Made by a program: the position numbers and the translations under genes
From: an uncultured Collinsella sp.
GTDB taxonomy: Bacteria > Actinomycetota > Coriobacteriia > Coriobacteriales > Coriobacteriaceae
Assembly (NCBI GenBank): GCA_934654775.1
Contig: CAKUGR010000001.1
Location: 248,001-312,000, forward strand
Direction of reading: 5' to 3'
DNA length: 64,000 nucleotides
The notes under the pieces: generated by a model
Seen by the model: only the letters and a program-made list of their open reading frames with translations
The model's database searches: none
Told to the model about the DNA's origin: nothing
Shown here: positions 41,888 through 50,430 of the stretch, piece by piece
Numbering within the stretch: the first letter of the stretch is position 1
Layout of the letters: each line of letters starts with the position of its first letter

Positions 41888-41938
41888 CGGTGAACGGTAG
41901 TTTTTGACCGTTCACCGGAAAATTGCAATCGTTTACAG
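41888..41938 (+). promoter_or_regulatory. 21-bp tandem motif, copy 7, with an inverted partner
   Basis: ACCGTTCA at 41907 and ATCGTTTA at 41928 are 21 bp apart. In addition CGGTGAACGGT (41888-41898) forms a perfect 11-bp dyad with 41907-41917. The 636-bp stretch 41465-42100 holds these sites and no gene. Confidence 0.6.
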
Positions 41939-42017
41939 CCGTTTTCCCAGATGAAATGGGGAAACCAGATGGAGCACTTGCGCGATCAATAGGCATACCC
42001 TAGGGATCTCAGTGGTA

Positions 42018-42056
42018 CAAAAAACCCGCTGGAACGGGTCAATCCATTCCGGCGGG
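42018..42056 (-). terminator. terminator of the 42101-43192 gene
   Basis: CCCGCTGGAA (42025-42034) pairs with TTCCGGCGGG (42047-42056, one mismatch); seven A residues at 42018-42024 give the T run on the minus strand. Confidence 0.82.
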
Positions 42057-42100
42057 CTCACAGCGTGAATCAGTTGTATGGGCGGGAAAGCCCAACGAGC

Positions 42101-43192
42101 TTACGCAAACAGGCCGTAGATGCTGATGTTGGCTTTGGCGTACAGACCGTTGGCGTACTCGGTCCACTTGGAGCTGGCACTCGAGGCCTGCGAGGAATAC
42201 TGCTGATAGGCAGTGTAGTAGGCGGTCATGGCCTGCTTGTAGGTGGCGCTATCGGCGGTAAAGGCATCGTCAGCGAAGGCCTTGGCATAGGTGCTATCCT
42301 CGTCCTTCCAGGTGCCCTTCGAGCTATCCCACTCGTCGCCGGCAAGGTTGATGATGTAGTCGGCGTAATCCTTGCTCGCGGTCTCCTCGTTGCCGTCGGC
42401 AGGCTCGGTCGGAGCGGTCGGCATGCTCGCGGAGGTGTCGCCCACCTTCTTCTTGTAGAGCTTCTGCAGCGTCGCGGACTGACGGACGATCTGCTTGGCC
42501 TGGTCCTTGGACACGCCATACTGCGTGGCCATGGTCTTGTAGTCGGAGGTGCCGATGGAATCCTCGGCGTACTGCTTCATCTCCTTGGAAGAGACGGTAA
42601 TGCCCTCGTCCTCGGCAGCGTCGAGCAGAATCTGATTGCGCACGTAGGACAGGATAACGTCGGCAGACGGGGCGGTGTAGTTGCCGTCGTCGTCCTTGAC
42701 GGTATCGAGGCTGTACTGGCTCTCGATGGCCTCGCGCGCGGTGATATCGCTCTTCTTGCCGTTGTAGCTATAGCTTGCCACGGTCGAGTCGAGCTGGTCC
42801 TCGGTGAGGGTTGCCGAGCCAACGCCCTTGCCGCCAAAGCCGCCATTGCCCACAAAGAAGCCCACCACGGCAGCGATCACGACGGCAACCACGAAGGCGG
42901 CAATCATCGTCTTCTTATGCTTGGAGGCGTGGTCGTCCTCGTCGGTATCGACGTCGTCGTCCTCGTCCTGCGGCTCGGGCATGAGGTTCTCGTCCGCAGC
43001 GTCCGCGGCGATCTGAGCCTCCAGGCGGGCGTCCTCTTCCTCGGCGGTCGTGCCGGCGGCAATATGCTCGGCAGACGTACCGGCGACCAAGTCGATCTTC
43101 TCTTCCTCGTCACCGTCGGGGCCTTCGCCGCGCTCGATGATCTGGATGCCGTCGATCTCGTCCTTCTCGTCCTTCTTTTGAATCAGACCCAT
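42101..43192 (-). CDS. membrane-anchored protein with SurA/PrsA-like external domain (putative)
   Basis: The 363-residue protein has a long acidic cytosolic N-terminus (residues 1-94, runs of Glu/Asp), one membrane helix (95-115, TMIAAFVVAVVIAAVVGFFVG) and an external part of about 245 residues, largely helical, with Lys/Gln/Ser/Tyr-rich segments such as VSSKEMKQYAEDSIG and TQYGVSKDQAKQIV. That pattern recalls the chaperone-like N-domain of SurA/PrsA/trigger-factor proteins, but I see no parvulin domain. AAGGAGTAA precedes the ATG. The function is a guess; extracytoplasmic folding is one possibility. Confidence 0.6.
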   Translation of the reverse strand: MGLIQKKDEKDEIDGIQIIERGEGPDGDEEEKIDLVAGTSAEHIAAGTTAEEEDARLEAQIAADAADENLMPEPQDEDDDVDTDEDDHASKHKKTMIAAFVVAVVIAAVVGFFVGNGGFGGKGVGSATLTEDQLDSTVASYSYNGKKSDITAREAIESQYSLDTVKDDDGNYTAPSADVILSYVRNQILLDAAEDEGITVSSKEMKQYAEDSIGTSDYKTMATQYGVSKDQAKQIVRQSATLQKLYKKKVGDTSASMPTAPTEPADGNEETASKDYADYIINLAGDEWDSSKGTWKDEDSTYAKAFADDAFTADSATYKQAMTAYYTAYQQYSSQASSASSKWTEYANGLYAKANISIYGLFA

Positions 43193-43231
43193 AGTCAGTT
43201 ACTCCTTGATGGGAAACAAAGTCCTCAATAG

Positions 43232-43260
43232 AATACGCCCGACGGAGCGCCGGGCGTATT
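43232..43260. terminator. hairpin between icd and the 42101 gene
   Basis: AATACGCCCG (43232-43241) pairs perfectly with 43251-43260. The T run is weak on the minus strand. Confidence 0.6.
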
Positions 43261-43319
43261 GTTTCTTAGGTTATACGCAAACACTTAAGTACTATTTAGG
43301 CGTTTGCGGGCTATTTACC

Positions 43320-44405
43320 TTAGGCAAGATGCGCGATAACGGCATCGGCGAAGGCCTGCGTGCCCACGGCGCCCTCAACGGAGCCGGTCTGGGCGCGACG
43401 CACGTCACCGGTAACCTGCTTGCCCTCGTCGAGCGTGGCAGAAACGGCAGCGCGGATGCGGTTGGCCGCGTCGTTCTCGCCCAGGTGGTCGAGCATCATG
43501 GCAGCGGAGAGGATCTCGGCCGTGGGGTTGGCGATATCCTGGCCCGCGATATCGGGCGCGGAGCCGTGCGTTGCCTCGAAGATGGCGCAGTCGGCACCGA
43601 TGTTGGAACCCGGAGCCATACCCAGACCACCCACCAGGCCAGCGCACAGGTCGCTGACGATATCGCCGTACAAGTTGGGCAGCACCAGGACATCAAAGTC
43701 ATTAGGGTTCTGGACCAGGCCCATGCAGGTGGCGTCGACGATCTTGTCGTTGAACTCGATATCGGGATAGTTAGCGGCCACCTCGCGCGCAACGCGCAGG
43801 AACAGGCCGTCGGTCGCCTTCATGATGTTGGCCTTGTGCACGGCCGTCACCTTTTTGCGGCCGCAGCGGCGGGCATACTCAAAGGCGTACTCCACAATGC
43901 GGCGGCTCTTGGCGATAGAGATCGGCTTGATCGAGATCGCGGAATCGGCGGCGAAGGTCTTTTGGCCCGAACGCTCGACGAGTTGCGAGAGCTCCTCGAC
44001 CTCGGCAGCGCCCTCATCGAACTCGATGCCGGCGTAGAGGTCCTCGGTGTTCTCGCGCACGATGACCAGGTCGACGTCGCGGAAGCGCGAGCCGTCGCCC
44101 GGCTGCGACAGGCAGGGGCGCACGCAGGCATACAGGTCGAAGTGCTTGCGCAGGGCGACGTTAACGCTGCGGAAGCCCGTGCCGACCGGCGTGGTGATGG
44201 GGCCCTTGATGGCAACCTTGGTCTCGGCGACCGCATCGAGGACGTGCTGGGGCAGCGGCGTGCCAAACTCGTCCATGACGCCGGCACCGGCCTCCTGGAC
44301 GTTCCAGTTGATCTGGACACCGGTGGCCTCGACCACGCGGCGCATGGCCTGCGTAATCTCGGGACCGATACCGTCACCGGGAATCAGGACTACATCGTGC
44401 GCCAT
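43320..44405 (-). CDS. icd: isocitrate/isopropylmalate dehydrogenase family (NAD-dependent isocitrate dehydrogenase)
   Basis: The 361-residue decarboxylating dehydrogenase shows [25 protein letters not shown] (isocitrate type rather than isopropylmalate type), [12 protein letters not shown], the metal-binding [26 protein letters not shown] and [13 protein letters not shown]. It is closest in form to short NAD-linked isocitrate dehydrogenases. No leucine genes are nearby. It stands ahead of the 42101 gene and behind a HEAT-repeat gene on the same strand. Confidence 0.88.
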   Translation of the reverse strand: MAHDVVLIPGDGIGPEITQAMRRVVEATGVQINWNVQEAGAGVMDEFGTPLPQHVLDAVAETKVAIKGPITTPVGTGFRSVNVALRKHFDLYACVRPCLSQPGDGSRFRDVDLVIVRENTEDLYAGIEFDEGAAEVEELSQLVERSGQKTFAADSAISIKPISIAKSRRIVEYAFEYARRCGRKKVTAVHKANIMKATDGLFLRVAREVAANYPDIEFNDKIVDATCMGLVQNPNDFDVLVLPNLYGDIVSDLCAGLVGGLGMAPGSNIGADCAIFEATHGSAPDIAGQDIANPTAEILSAAMMLDHLGENDAANRIRAAVSATLDEGKQVTGDVRRAQTGSVEGAVGTQAFADAVIAHLA

Positions 44406-44411
44406 AATCTG

Positions 44412-45110
44412 TTACTCCTCGTCTTCGGCGTCGTCAGATTTTTTAACGCTAGCACGCTTCTTCTTTTTGGAGAGATCCAGGCCAAAACGTTTAACAAGCA
44501 TTTCGCAAATCTCGCTCGAGCGGGCCTTGAGATAGCTGCCCTTGCCGTTCTCGGCGTCGAACTTCAGGCGCAGCGCGAGCTTCTCGGCAACCTCGGCGTC
44601 GATCTCGCCCTGGCCAAACTCGTACAGGCAACCGAGCATGTCGCGGTACTCGAGGTCGCCGTGATAGCACTGGATGGCCTCGTCCAGGATCGGCCAAGCC
44701 TCGCGCGAGCGCTCGACACTCGTGGCGCCCCACACGCACAGTAGGCGGAAGGCGGCGTAGCGCAGCGTGGACGAAAGCTCGTCGAACAGTGCGGTCTCGG
44801 CGCCCTCAAAGGCGTCGCCCATCTGCTCGGGGCAGGTGGTGGCGAGCGCCGTCAGGGCATCGAGGGCCTCCCAGCGGGTCTGCGCCTCGGGGCGGTCGAG
44901 CGCCTCGATCAGCGCGGGCACGCAGGGCACGACGCGCTGCGGATCGCGCTCGGCAAGTAGGTGCAGCACGCGGGCGGCAAACTGGCGGATGCGGCGCGTG
45001 GGGCAGCCGAGCTCCTGGACCAGGCGATCGACGGCGTTCTCGTTCTCCTCTGCCAGCTGGAGCTGTGCCAGCTCCTCATCGGTGAGCTGTTCGTCTTTGT
45101 TTTCTGCCAT
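44412..45110 (-). CDS. HEAT-repeat protein of unknown function
   Basis: The 232-residue soluble protein has an acidic start, then helical pairs of HEAT type (RRIRQFAARVLHLLAERDP, VPALIEALDRPEAQTRWEALDAL, SSTLRYAAFRLLCVWG), and a Lys-rich tail KKKKRASVKKSDDAEDEE. Such proteins are usually scaffolds. It is 6 bp upstream of icd and probably co-transcribed with it. Confidence 0.7.
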   Translation of the reverse strand: MAENKDEQLTDEELAQLQLAEENENAVDRLVQELGCPTRRIRQFAARVLHLLAERDPQRVVPCVPALIEALDRPEAQTRWEALDALTALATTCPEQMGDAFEGAETALFDELSSTLRYAAFRLLCVWGATSVERSREAWPILDEAIQCYHGDLEYRDMLGCLYEFGQGEIDAEVAEKLALRLKFDAENGKGSYLKARSSEICEMLVKRFGLDLSKKKKRASVKKSDDAEDEE

Positions 45111-45125
45111 AGTTACCTCTTCTTA

Positions 45126-45554
45126 CTATTTCTTAGCGTGCTTGCCAGCACCCTTGCTGTCATCGGTGACCGAGATGAGCTGTCGGTCGGCCGCGCCATT
45201 GCGACGTGCGCGGCGGCGCTCCTCGGCGTCGCCCGCATCGGCGGCGGCGCGATGAGCCTTGTTGACGTTAAAGACCTCGTCGTGCTTGCACCACGGACCG
45301 ACGGACTCGCCAAAGCTCATCTTAAGGCCGGCGATAAAGCCGCCGAGCCAGCCGATCGGCGCAAACTGCACCAGCGGGAACAGCGAGAACACCCAGGTCA
45401 GCAGGACGACTGCCGCCGCACCCGCAAAGTTGGCAATCCAGTAGTCGCGCTTGGTGATCACGCGCTTTTCGCAGGCCCACTGGCCGCACAAAAAGCCGAT
45501 GTAGATCGCAAAGAGAAAGAGCACCAGCGCAAGCACCACGAACGTCCAGCTCAT
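45126..45554 (-). CDS. small membrane protein of unknown function
   Basis: ATG 45554 has GGGGAG upstream and lies 5 bp behind the dehydrogenase stop. The 142-residue product has a helix at about 3-25 (FVVLALVLFLFAIYIGFLCG) and a second near 38-65 (FAGAAAVVLLTWVFSLFPLV), then a basic Arg/Ala-rich cytosolic tail. Not recognised. It probably forms an operon with its neighbours. Confidence 0.65.
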   Translation of the reverse strand: MSWTFVVLALVLFLFAIYIGFLCGQWACEKRVITKRDYWIANFAGAAAVVLLTWVFSLFPLVQFAPIGWLGGFIAGLKMSFGESVGPWCKHDEVFNVNKAHRAAADAGDAEERRRARRNGAADRQLISVTDDSKGAGKHAKK

Positions 45555-45559
45555 AGGCG

Positions 45560-46639
45560 CTACTCCCCGTGATGGTGGCCGCAGCAGCACTCGTGGCCGT
45601 CGTCATGGCCGTGGCCACCGCAGCACTCGTGGTCCTCGCCATGGTGGTGGCCACAACCGCACTCGTGGTCGTCGCCGTGCTCGCCGCAACCGCAGCCCTC
45701 CTCGTGGGCACCATGCTCCTCGGGGCGATACTGCGACCAGTCCAGACCGGCGGCGATGGCATCGGCCTCCTCCTTGTAGAGAACCGTGATGGCCTGGGTG
45801 CCCAGCTTGGCGCCACCGATGGCGTCGAGCATGTCGTAGAGCGTAAAGGCGACGTCGGCGCCGGGCAGCGCGAGCTCGCGGTCGTCGGCGTAGGCAAGGG
45901 CCAGGCGCAGGTCCTTAATGAAATGCTCGACCATAAAACCGGGCTTGTAGTCGCCGTCGAGCGCCTTGGGGGCCAGGCTCTCCATGGCGCCGGACTTGCC
46001 GGTGCCGCCCAGGATCATCTGACGGGTCTTCTCCAGATCAAGGCCGCTCAGCTCGGCAAACGCCAGCGCATCGGCCATACCGACCATGCAGGCGCCCAGC
46101 GACACCTGGTTGGCGAGCTTGGCAGCCTGGCCCTTGCCGGCGCCGTCGAAGCAGCAGATGTTGGCCGCGAAGGTGGCAAGGATGTCGCGGACCGGCGCGA
46201 TGTCGTTCTCGGTAGCGCCCACGATAGCCGTGAGCGTGCCGGCGATAGCACCCGACTCGCCGCCGGTGACGGGGCAGTCAAACGCCATGCGACCGGAGAC
46301 CTGGGCAGCCTCGGCAATGTCACGGGCGAGCTCGGGGGAGCTCGTGGTGAGGTCGATCAGCACCGCGCCCGGCTTGGTGCACGCGAGCAGGCCGTCGCCC
46401 GCCAGGTAGAGCTCCTCGACCTCGGAGGGATAGCCCACCATGGTAAAGACGACATCGGCGTTCGCCACGGCGTCGGCCGGCGTATCGGCCCAAACGGCAC
46501 CGCGCTCGATAAGCGCGGCGGCCTTGGACTTGGTACGGTTGTTGACCGTGACGGGATAGCCGGCATCCAGGATGTGGCCGGCGATGGGGGCACCCATGAT
46601 TCCGGTGCCGATGAATGCGACGGAGAGCTTGTTTGCCAT
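45560..46639 (-). CDS. beta-hydroxyacid dehydrogenase (GarR/MmsB-like) with His/Cys-rich metal-binding tail
   Basis: Residues 1-305 form a complete beta-hydroxyacid dehydrogenase: NAD(P) loop VAFIGTGIMGAPIAGHIL, substrate motif DCPVTGGESGAIAGTL, the catalytic Lys in GKGQAAKLANQ and a C-terminal helical domain with KDLRLALAYA. The typical enzyme (tartronate semialdehyde reductase or 3-hydroxyisobutyrate dehydrogenase) ends near residue 300. Here about 54 further residues are packed with His, Cys, Glu and Asp (EEGCGCGEHGDDHECGCGHHHGE and similar repeats), a likely Ni/Zn/Co store or sensor. Confidence 0.88.
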   Translation of the reverse strand: MANKLSVAFIGTGIMGAPIAGHILDAGYPVTVNNRTKSKAAALIERGAVWADTPADAVANADVVFTMVGYPSEVEELYLAGDGLLACTKPGAVLIDLTTSSPELARDIAEAAQVSGRMAFDCPVTGGESGAIAGTLTAIVGATENDIAPVRDILATFAANICCFDGAGKGQAAKLANQVSLGACMVGMADALAFAELSGLDLEKTRQMILGGTGKSGAMESLAPKALDGDYKPGFMVEHFIKDLRLALAYADDRELALPGADVAFTLYDMLDAIGGAKLGTQAITVLYKEEADAIAAGLDWSQYRPEEHGAHEEGCGCGEHGDDHECGCGHHHGEDHECCGGHGHDDGHECCCGHHHGE

Positions 46640-46737
46640 GAAACCTTTCCTTTTGGGTTGGGCGTTGTTACCAGGTTGAATACTCGGTGCCAGCGTTTGG
46701 GCTGTGAGTTGGGATCGATTACGGCCGCGTTACTTGC

Positions 46738-47691
46738 CTACTGACCGCGCACGCGGCGGGCGATGCGGTCGGAAAGCGACGCCTTGTCGGCGCGGTTCTT
46801 GCCCCAAAACGCGCAGGCCACCATGCCGGGGCCCACGTGCGAGCCGATGGTGGGACCCACGGAGCTGCGAATGATCGTGACGTCGGCGCAACCCTCCTCC
46901 TTGCGGATGGCGGCTTCGAGCCAGTCGCCGTCCTTTTCGGCATCGGCCGTCATAATGGCGATGGGCATGGTGCGATCGGGCACATAGTTCTCGCGGAACG
47001 ACTTGAGAATGGACTTGAGCGCCTTCTTGCGACCGCGGTTGACGCCGATCAGCGACAGCGAGCCAGCCAGGTCGTAGGACAGCTCGGGTTTGACGTCGAG
47101 CTTTGCCGTGAGCTGTGCCGCCGCGGGCGGAATGCGGCCGCCGGCAGCCAGCGCGTCAAAGCTCTCGAGCGTAAAGTAACCGTGGACATAGGTCTTGGCC
47201 TCGTTTGCCCAGTCGACCAGCTGCTTGGCGGTCAGTCCCGCCGAACGCTGGCGCACGGCCTCAAGCGCCAAGAGCTCGCCGGTCGCACAGGGCAGAGCGT
47301 TGTCGACCACGTACAGCTCAAAGTTGGGATACTCGGCGCGCACGGCGTCCGCCGCCTGGCACGCGGAGTTGTAGCTCGACGACAGCGCCGAGGTAAAGCA
47401 CAGGTAGACCGTGGGCGTACCCTCTTTGGCGCACTCGGTAAAGAACTCGATATAGCGACCGAGCGACACAGCCGAGGTGGACACGCGGGCACCGGCGCGC
47501 ATGCGGTCGTAGAACTCCTTGGGTGTGATGCTCGACCAGATGTCATCCGTGCGCTCCTCGCCATCGATAATGAAGGGGAAACCCAAGATATCGACATCGA
47601 GGTTCGCGGCGACCTCGGGGCTAAAGTCGCAGCAGGTATCGACGACGATGCGGCAACGGTCCGAATGACCGGCGGATGCGGCCTTGTCCAT
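46738..47691 (-). CDS. DegV-family fatty-acid-binding protein
   Basis: ATG 47691 with AAGGAG eight bases upstream gives 317 residues. DegV features are IVVDTCCDFSPEVA, STSAVSLGRYIEFF with fatty-acid head-group contacts, and LCFTSALSSSYNSA. DegV/FakB proteins bind a fatty acid for phosphorylation by FakA; no fakA is adjacent. The C-terminal domain ends GPTIGSHVGPGMVACAFWG. Confidence 0.9.
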   Translation of the reverse strand: MDKAASAGHSDRCRIVVDTCCDFSPEVAANLDVDILGFPFIIDGEERTDDIWSSITPKEFYDRMRAGARVSTSAVSLGRYIEFFTECAKEGTPTVYLCFTSALSSSYNSACQAADAVRAEYPNFELYVVDNALPCATGELLALEAVRQRSAGLTAKQLVDWANEAKTYVHGYFTLESFDALAAGGRIPPAAAQLTAKLDVKPELSYDLAGSLSLIGVNRGRKKALKSILKSFRENYVPDRTMPIAIMTADAEKDGDWLEAAIRKEEGCADVTIIRSSVGPTIGSHVGPGMVACAFWGKNRADKASLSDRIARRVRGQ

Positions 47692-47708
47692 CAAAGCGAC
47701 TCCTTACG

Positions 47709-47741
47709 TAAAAAGGCGGCCACCCGCATGGGATGGCCGCC
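47709..47741 (-). terminator. terminator of hpf
   Basis: GGCGGCCA (47715-47722) pairs with TGGCCGCC (47734-47741), with A residues at 47709-47714 that read as T on the minus strand. Confidence 0.78.
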
Positions 47742-47770
47742 AACCGTTAACTCATGCAAGTTAACGTATT

Positions 47771-48355
47771 TTACTCGTCAAGTGTTTCGATACGGGGCTT
47801 GATGATGCCATATCCACCATTCTTACGGTGATACACCACATTGATGAGGCCAGTCGTCGCGTTCTCGAACACGTAGAAGTCGTGGCCGAGCAGATCGGTC
47901 TGCACCAGCGCCTGCTCCTCAGTCATCGGGGTGACATCGATGACCTTCTCGCGGACGAGCAGGTCGTCGTCCTCCTCGGGCAGCAGTAGGTCGGCCAGAT
48001 CCTCGACACGCTCGACCGGTGCAACATCCGCTGCGCTGGCACCACCCTGACGGTTGTCCACGACCTTGGTCTTGAACTTGCGCAGCTGGCGGGTGACCTT
48101 ATCGGCGGAGAGGTCGATGGCGGCGTACATATCTGCACCATGCTCGGCAACGCGAATCACCGAACCGCGGGCGCGAACCGTAACCTCGACGATTGCCGGG
48201 TTGGGGTTCGAGGGATTCTTCTCATAGCGAAGTACAACGTCGACCGTCATGGGCTCGATATCGAAAACCTTGAGCGCCTCGCCGATCTTCTCATCCACAT
48301 GCGCACGCAGAGCATCGGTTACCGTCGTCTTGCGTCCAGAAACCTTGATATCCAT
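47771..48355 (-). CDS. hpf: ribosome hibernation-promoting factor, long form
   Basis: The start at ATG 48355 gives 194 residues. The N-terminal ~100 residues are the S30AE ribosome-binding domain (IKVSGRKTTVTDALRAHVDEKI ends near 23; then VVLRYEKNPSNPNPAIVE and MYAAIDLSADKVTRQLRK). The C-terminal domain (VIDVTPMTEEQALVQTDLLGHDFYVFEN ...) mediates 100S ribosome dimers in long HPFs. Confidence 0.93.
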   Translation of the reverse strand: MDIKVSGRKTTVTDALRAHVDEKIGEALKVFDIEPMTVDVVLRYEKNPSNPNPAIVEVTVRARGSVIRVAEHGADMYAAIDLSADKVTRQLRKFKTKVVDNRQGGASAADVAPVERVEDLADLLLPEEDDDLLVREKVIDVTPMTEEQALVQTDLLGHDFYVFENATTGLINVVYHRKNGGYGIIKPRIETLDE

Positions 48356-48672
48356 ACGTGGCTCCAATCTGCCTCGGGGACTTACTGTACTGGCTATGTA
48401 CCCATTGCCGTGCATTTAATCACGCGGATTCCCAAAGACCCGAATAACGATTGCTTGATACCGCATACCGAAGTCTCGCACTTTTCTGTGGCAAAGTGCG
48501 CTATAGGAGGGAGCCGGCGACTTTGTATTTGGTCCCGAAAATTGGCTTTGACCTGCTGGTTTTATAGAGATGAAAAAGCCGGGCTCCCCTATTGGGGAAG
48601 CCCGGCAGTGCGTGTTGAAACCGTGAAGAGACGTCTCTCCTAGCGCATAGGAGACGCCACCCCTAGCAATAA
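48356..48672. other. intergenic stretch with terminator
   Basis: No gene is seen in these 317 bp. The part nearest hpf presumably holds its promoter (a TACAGT box on the minus strand near 48390), and 48573-48606 is a terminator for the lipoprotein gene. Confidence 0.5.
48573..48606 (-). terminator. terminator of the lipoprotein gene
   Basis: GCCGGGCTCCCC (48578-48589) pairs with 48594-48606 (one bulge), with A residues at 48573-48577 giving the T run on the minus strand. Confidence 0.82.
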
Positions 48673-49698
48673 CTAGCTATTAAGCTTGTTAATGTCGTCG
48701 TCGGTGATGGTGTCTTCCTGGCTGGACGATTTGTCTTCGGAGGATGCGGTCTCATTGTTGGAATCGGAGGACTCGCTGCCGGAGGACGTGGTCTCACTGG
48801 ACTCAGAGTCGCCCGGCTGCACGTTAGCGCCCGAAACCGTCTTAGTGGTGAGGTCGTAGGGCATCGTGCCGTACCAGACGCAGTGGACCGCCTCGAGCGT
48901 GCCGTCGGCCGTAATACCGTCGAGGGCATCGCTCACGGCACGGCACAGTTCGTCATTGGACGAGAGGCCCGCAACACCAAGCGTCGAGGGCGCCTCGAGC
49001 GCACCGACATAGGAGATCTCGCTCATCAGGCGTGCAAGGTAGCCGCCGGCCGTGGAGTCGCAGATCACATAGTCGACTTCGCCGGACTCGAGCGCCTCAA
49101 AGCACTCGTTGATGTTGGAGTAGGTCTTTTGGTTGGCGGTGATGCTCTGCTTAGCAAGCGCCTCCTGCGAGGCCGAGGACATCTGGATACCCAGAGTAGA
49201 CGTGTTAAGGGTATCGGTGGAAACGCTTAGCGACCCACCATCGCTGGTTTTACCGAACACGGAAGCGGCATCGTACAGGCAGGTGCCGAGCGAGCTAACG
49301 TCCCCGTCCGTAGAGTTGATCTCGCCGATAAAGATATCAGCCTTTTTGTCGCCGAGCGCGGAACCTGCCGAGGACGCATCGACAAAGGCGACCTTAAGGC
49401 CCATGCGGCTTGCGAGGGCGCGGGCAGCGTCGACTGCATACCCCGTGAGCTCGCCGTCAGCGCCCTGCATGGCCTGCGGCGCATCGGAGGTATCGAGGGC
49501 GACCGTCAGGGTACCGGGAGTGACCAGGGCATCATCCGACACCGTGGGCGTGACGGTCTCGTACTCGATCTGGTCGATCGTGGGAGTCGTGAACGTAGAC
49601 AGCGGGTTGAACGCGCATCCGCTCAGGCCCAAAACGGCGATGACCGCTGCGGTCCCAGCACCTAACCGAGCCGCGTGCATCAAGCTGCCCCTCACCAT
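48673..49698 (-). CDS. solute-binding lipoprotein (SBP_bac_3-like)
   Basis: From ATG 49698 the protein has 341 residues: a lipoprotein signal with lipobox VLGLSGC, then an amino-acid-type binding domain (LTVALDTSDAPQAMQGADGELTGYAVDAARALASRMGLK, then KKADIFIGEIN and GEVDYVICDSTAGGYLA), and a Ser/Glu/Asp-rich C-terminal tail of about 45 residues. ATG 49680 with GAGGGG upstream is an equally good start. No permease or ATPase is adjacent, so it is an orphan binding protein. The open frame extends 127 codons further upstream. Confidence 0.78.
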   Translation of the reverse strand: MVRGSLMHAARLGAGTAAVIAVLGLSGCAFNPLSTFTTPTIDQIEYETVTPTVSDDALVTPGTLTVALDTSDAPQAMQGADGELTGYAVDAARALASRMGLKVAFVDASSAGSALGDKKADIFIGEINSTDGDVSSLGTCLYDAASVFGKTSDGGSLSVSTDTLNTSTLGIQMSSASQEALAKQSITANQKTYSNINECFEALESGEVDYVICDSTAGGYLARLMSEISYVGALEAPSTLGVAGLSSNDELCRAVSDALDGITADGTLEAVHCVWYGTMPYDLTTKTVSGANVQPGDSESSETTSSGSESSDSNNETASSEDKSSSQEDTITDDDINKLNS

Positions 49699-50029
49699 GT
49701 CCACTACCCTGCCTTCTGTGTCGTATACGATCCGTGCGTTGCGCGGAATATCAGATTGTTCCCACCAGCTGACCTGGTATTTGACCCCACACTTGCGCAC
49801 CGGGGTGTTTGCTCGGGAGGCCGCAGCCACCTTCACGACTGGCCCGCTCGCCCGCGAGGCGGTATTGCCCCAAAGAAAGTAGAACGGACGGTGCGGCTTA
49901 CATCTAGGACGCGCCATGATCGCGCCGCGCGCACGCGGTCGCTTACGTGGATCCCTTTGACCGCGTCTGTCTTGGACTAGGACGGGCATTTCGTCCGTCC
50001 GCAACCACAGCCTGGTAGGAACGTAGCGC

Positions 50030-50058
50030 ATTATAGCTAAGTTCAAGCTAAAGTTTAA
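50030..50058 (-). promoter_or_regulatory. promoter of the lipoprotein transcript
   Basis: On the minus strand TATAAT (50035-50030) is preceded, 17 bp upstream, by TTAAAC (50058-50053). Transcription would start near 50023. Confidence 0.55.
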
Positions 50059-50130
50059 GGTTAGGGGCGTCATTCGCATCGCGAGTACAGATTTCGCAGG
50101 TCGGAGTGGGCTATTCGTGCCCCTGTGAAG

Positions 50131-50180
50131 CCCGGAGCTCCCCTATGGGGAGCTCCGGGGCACCCTTCTTGGGGTGCCGT
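50131..50180. terminator. pair of strong GC hairpins
   Basis: CCCGGAGCTCCCC (50131-50143) pairs perfectly with 50147-50159, and GGCACCC...GGGTGCC follows at about 50159-50178. They could end transcription from the 50431 gene (minus strand), although T runs are short. Confidence 0.55.
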
Positions 50181-50395
50181 GGCCAAAAAACGGCAAATAT
50201 GAGTACTGTCACCAATTTAATAACAGGCAATTTTGGCCTCTCGGACAGATTTTGCGCTCAGTGTCGCCAACCTGATGCTTAGTTATTCCACATTTGTTTA
50301 TTATCTTCTTACTTTATGCCTCCTCCGAGTCCTAAATTCCTTGATTTTGCTGTTACTGATTTAGTGACAGTACTCATATTTGCCATATTTTGGCC
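50181..50395. repeat. MITE-like element with 32-bp terminal inverted repeats
   Basis: Arms 50181-50212 and 50364-50395 pair over 32 bp with three mismatches; the inner 21 bp (GGCAAATATGAGTACTGTCA...) are perfect. They enclose 151 AT-rich bp with no reading frame. The size and structure fit a non-autonomous miniature element or a very long hairpin RNA. Confidence 0.6.
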
Positions 50396-50430
50396 AGAGC
50401 ATATGATTAACCCCCTAATTTCGACGTGAA

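Larger units (their letters stand above)
49699..50430. other. long gene-poor stretch: leader of the lipoprotein gene and repeats
   Basis: These 732 bp hold no clear gene. On the minus strand a promoter-like TTAAAC-17-TATAAT ends at 50030, giving a leader of about 325 nt before the lipoprotein start. The leader is GC-rich and can form several stems (for example GGACGG ... CCGTCC near 49980-50000). Beyond the promoter are two GC hairpins (50131-50180) and a MITE-like element (50181-50395). Confidence 0.5.

Noticed and set aside
49699..50180. tmRNA, RNase P RNA or SRP RNA in the long gap before the lipoprotein gene
   Set aside because: I looked for their conserved core sequences on both strands and did not find them.
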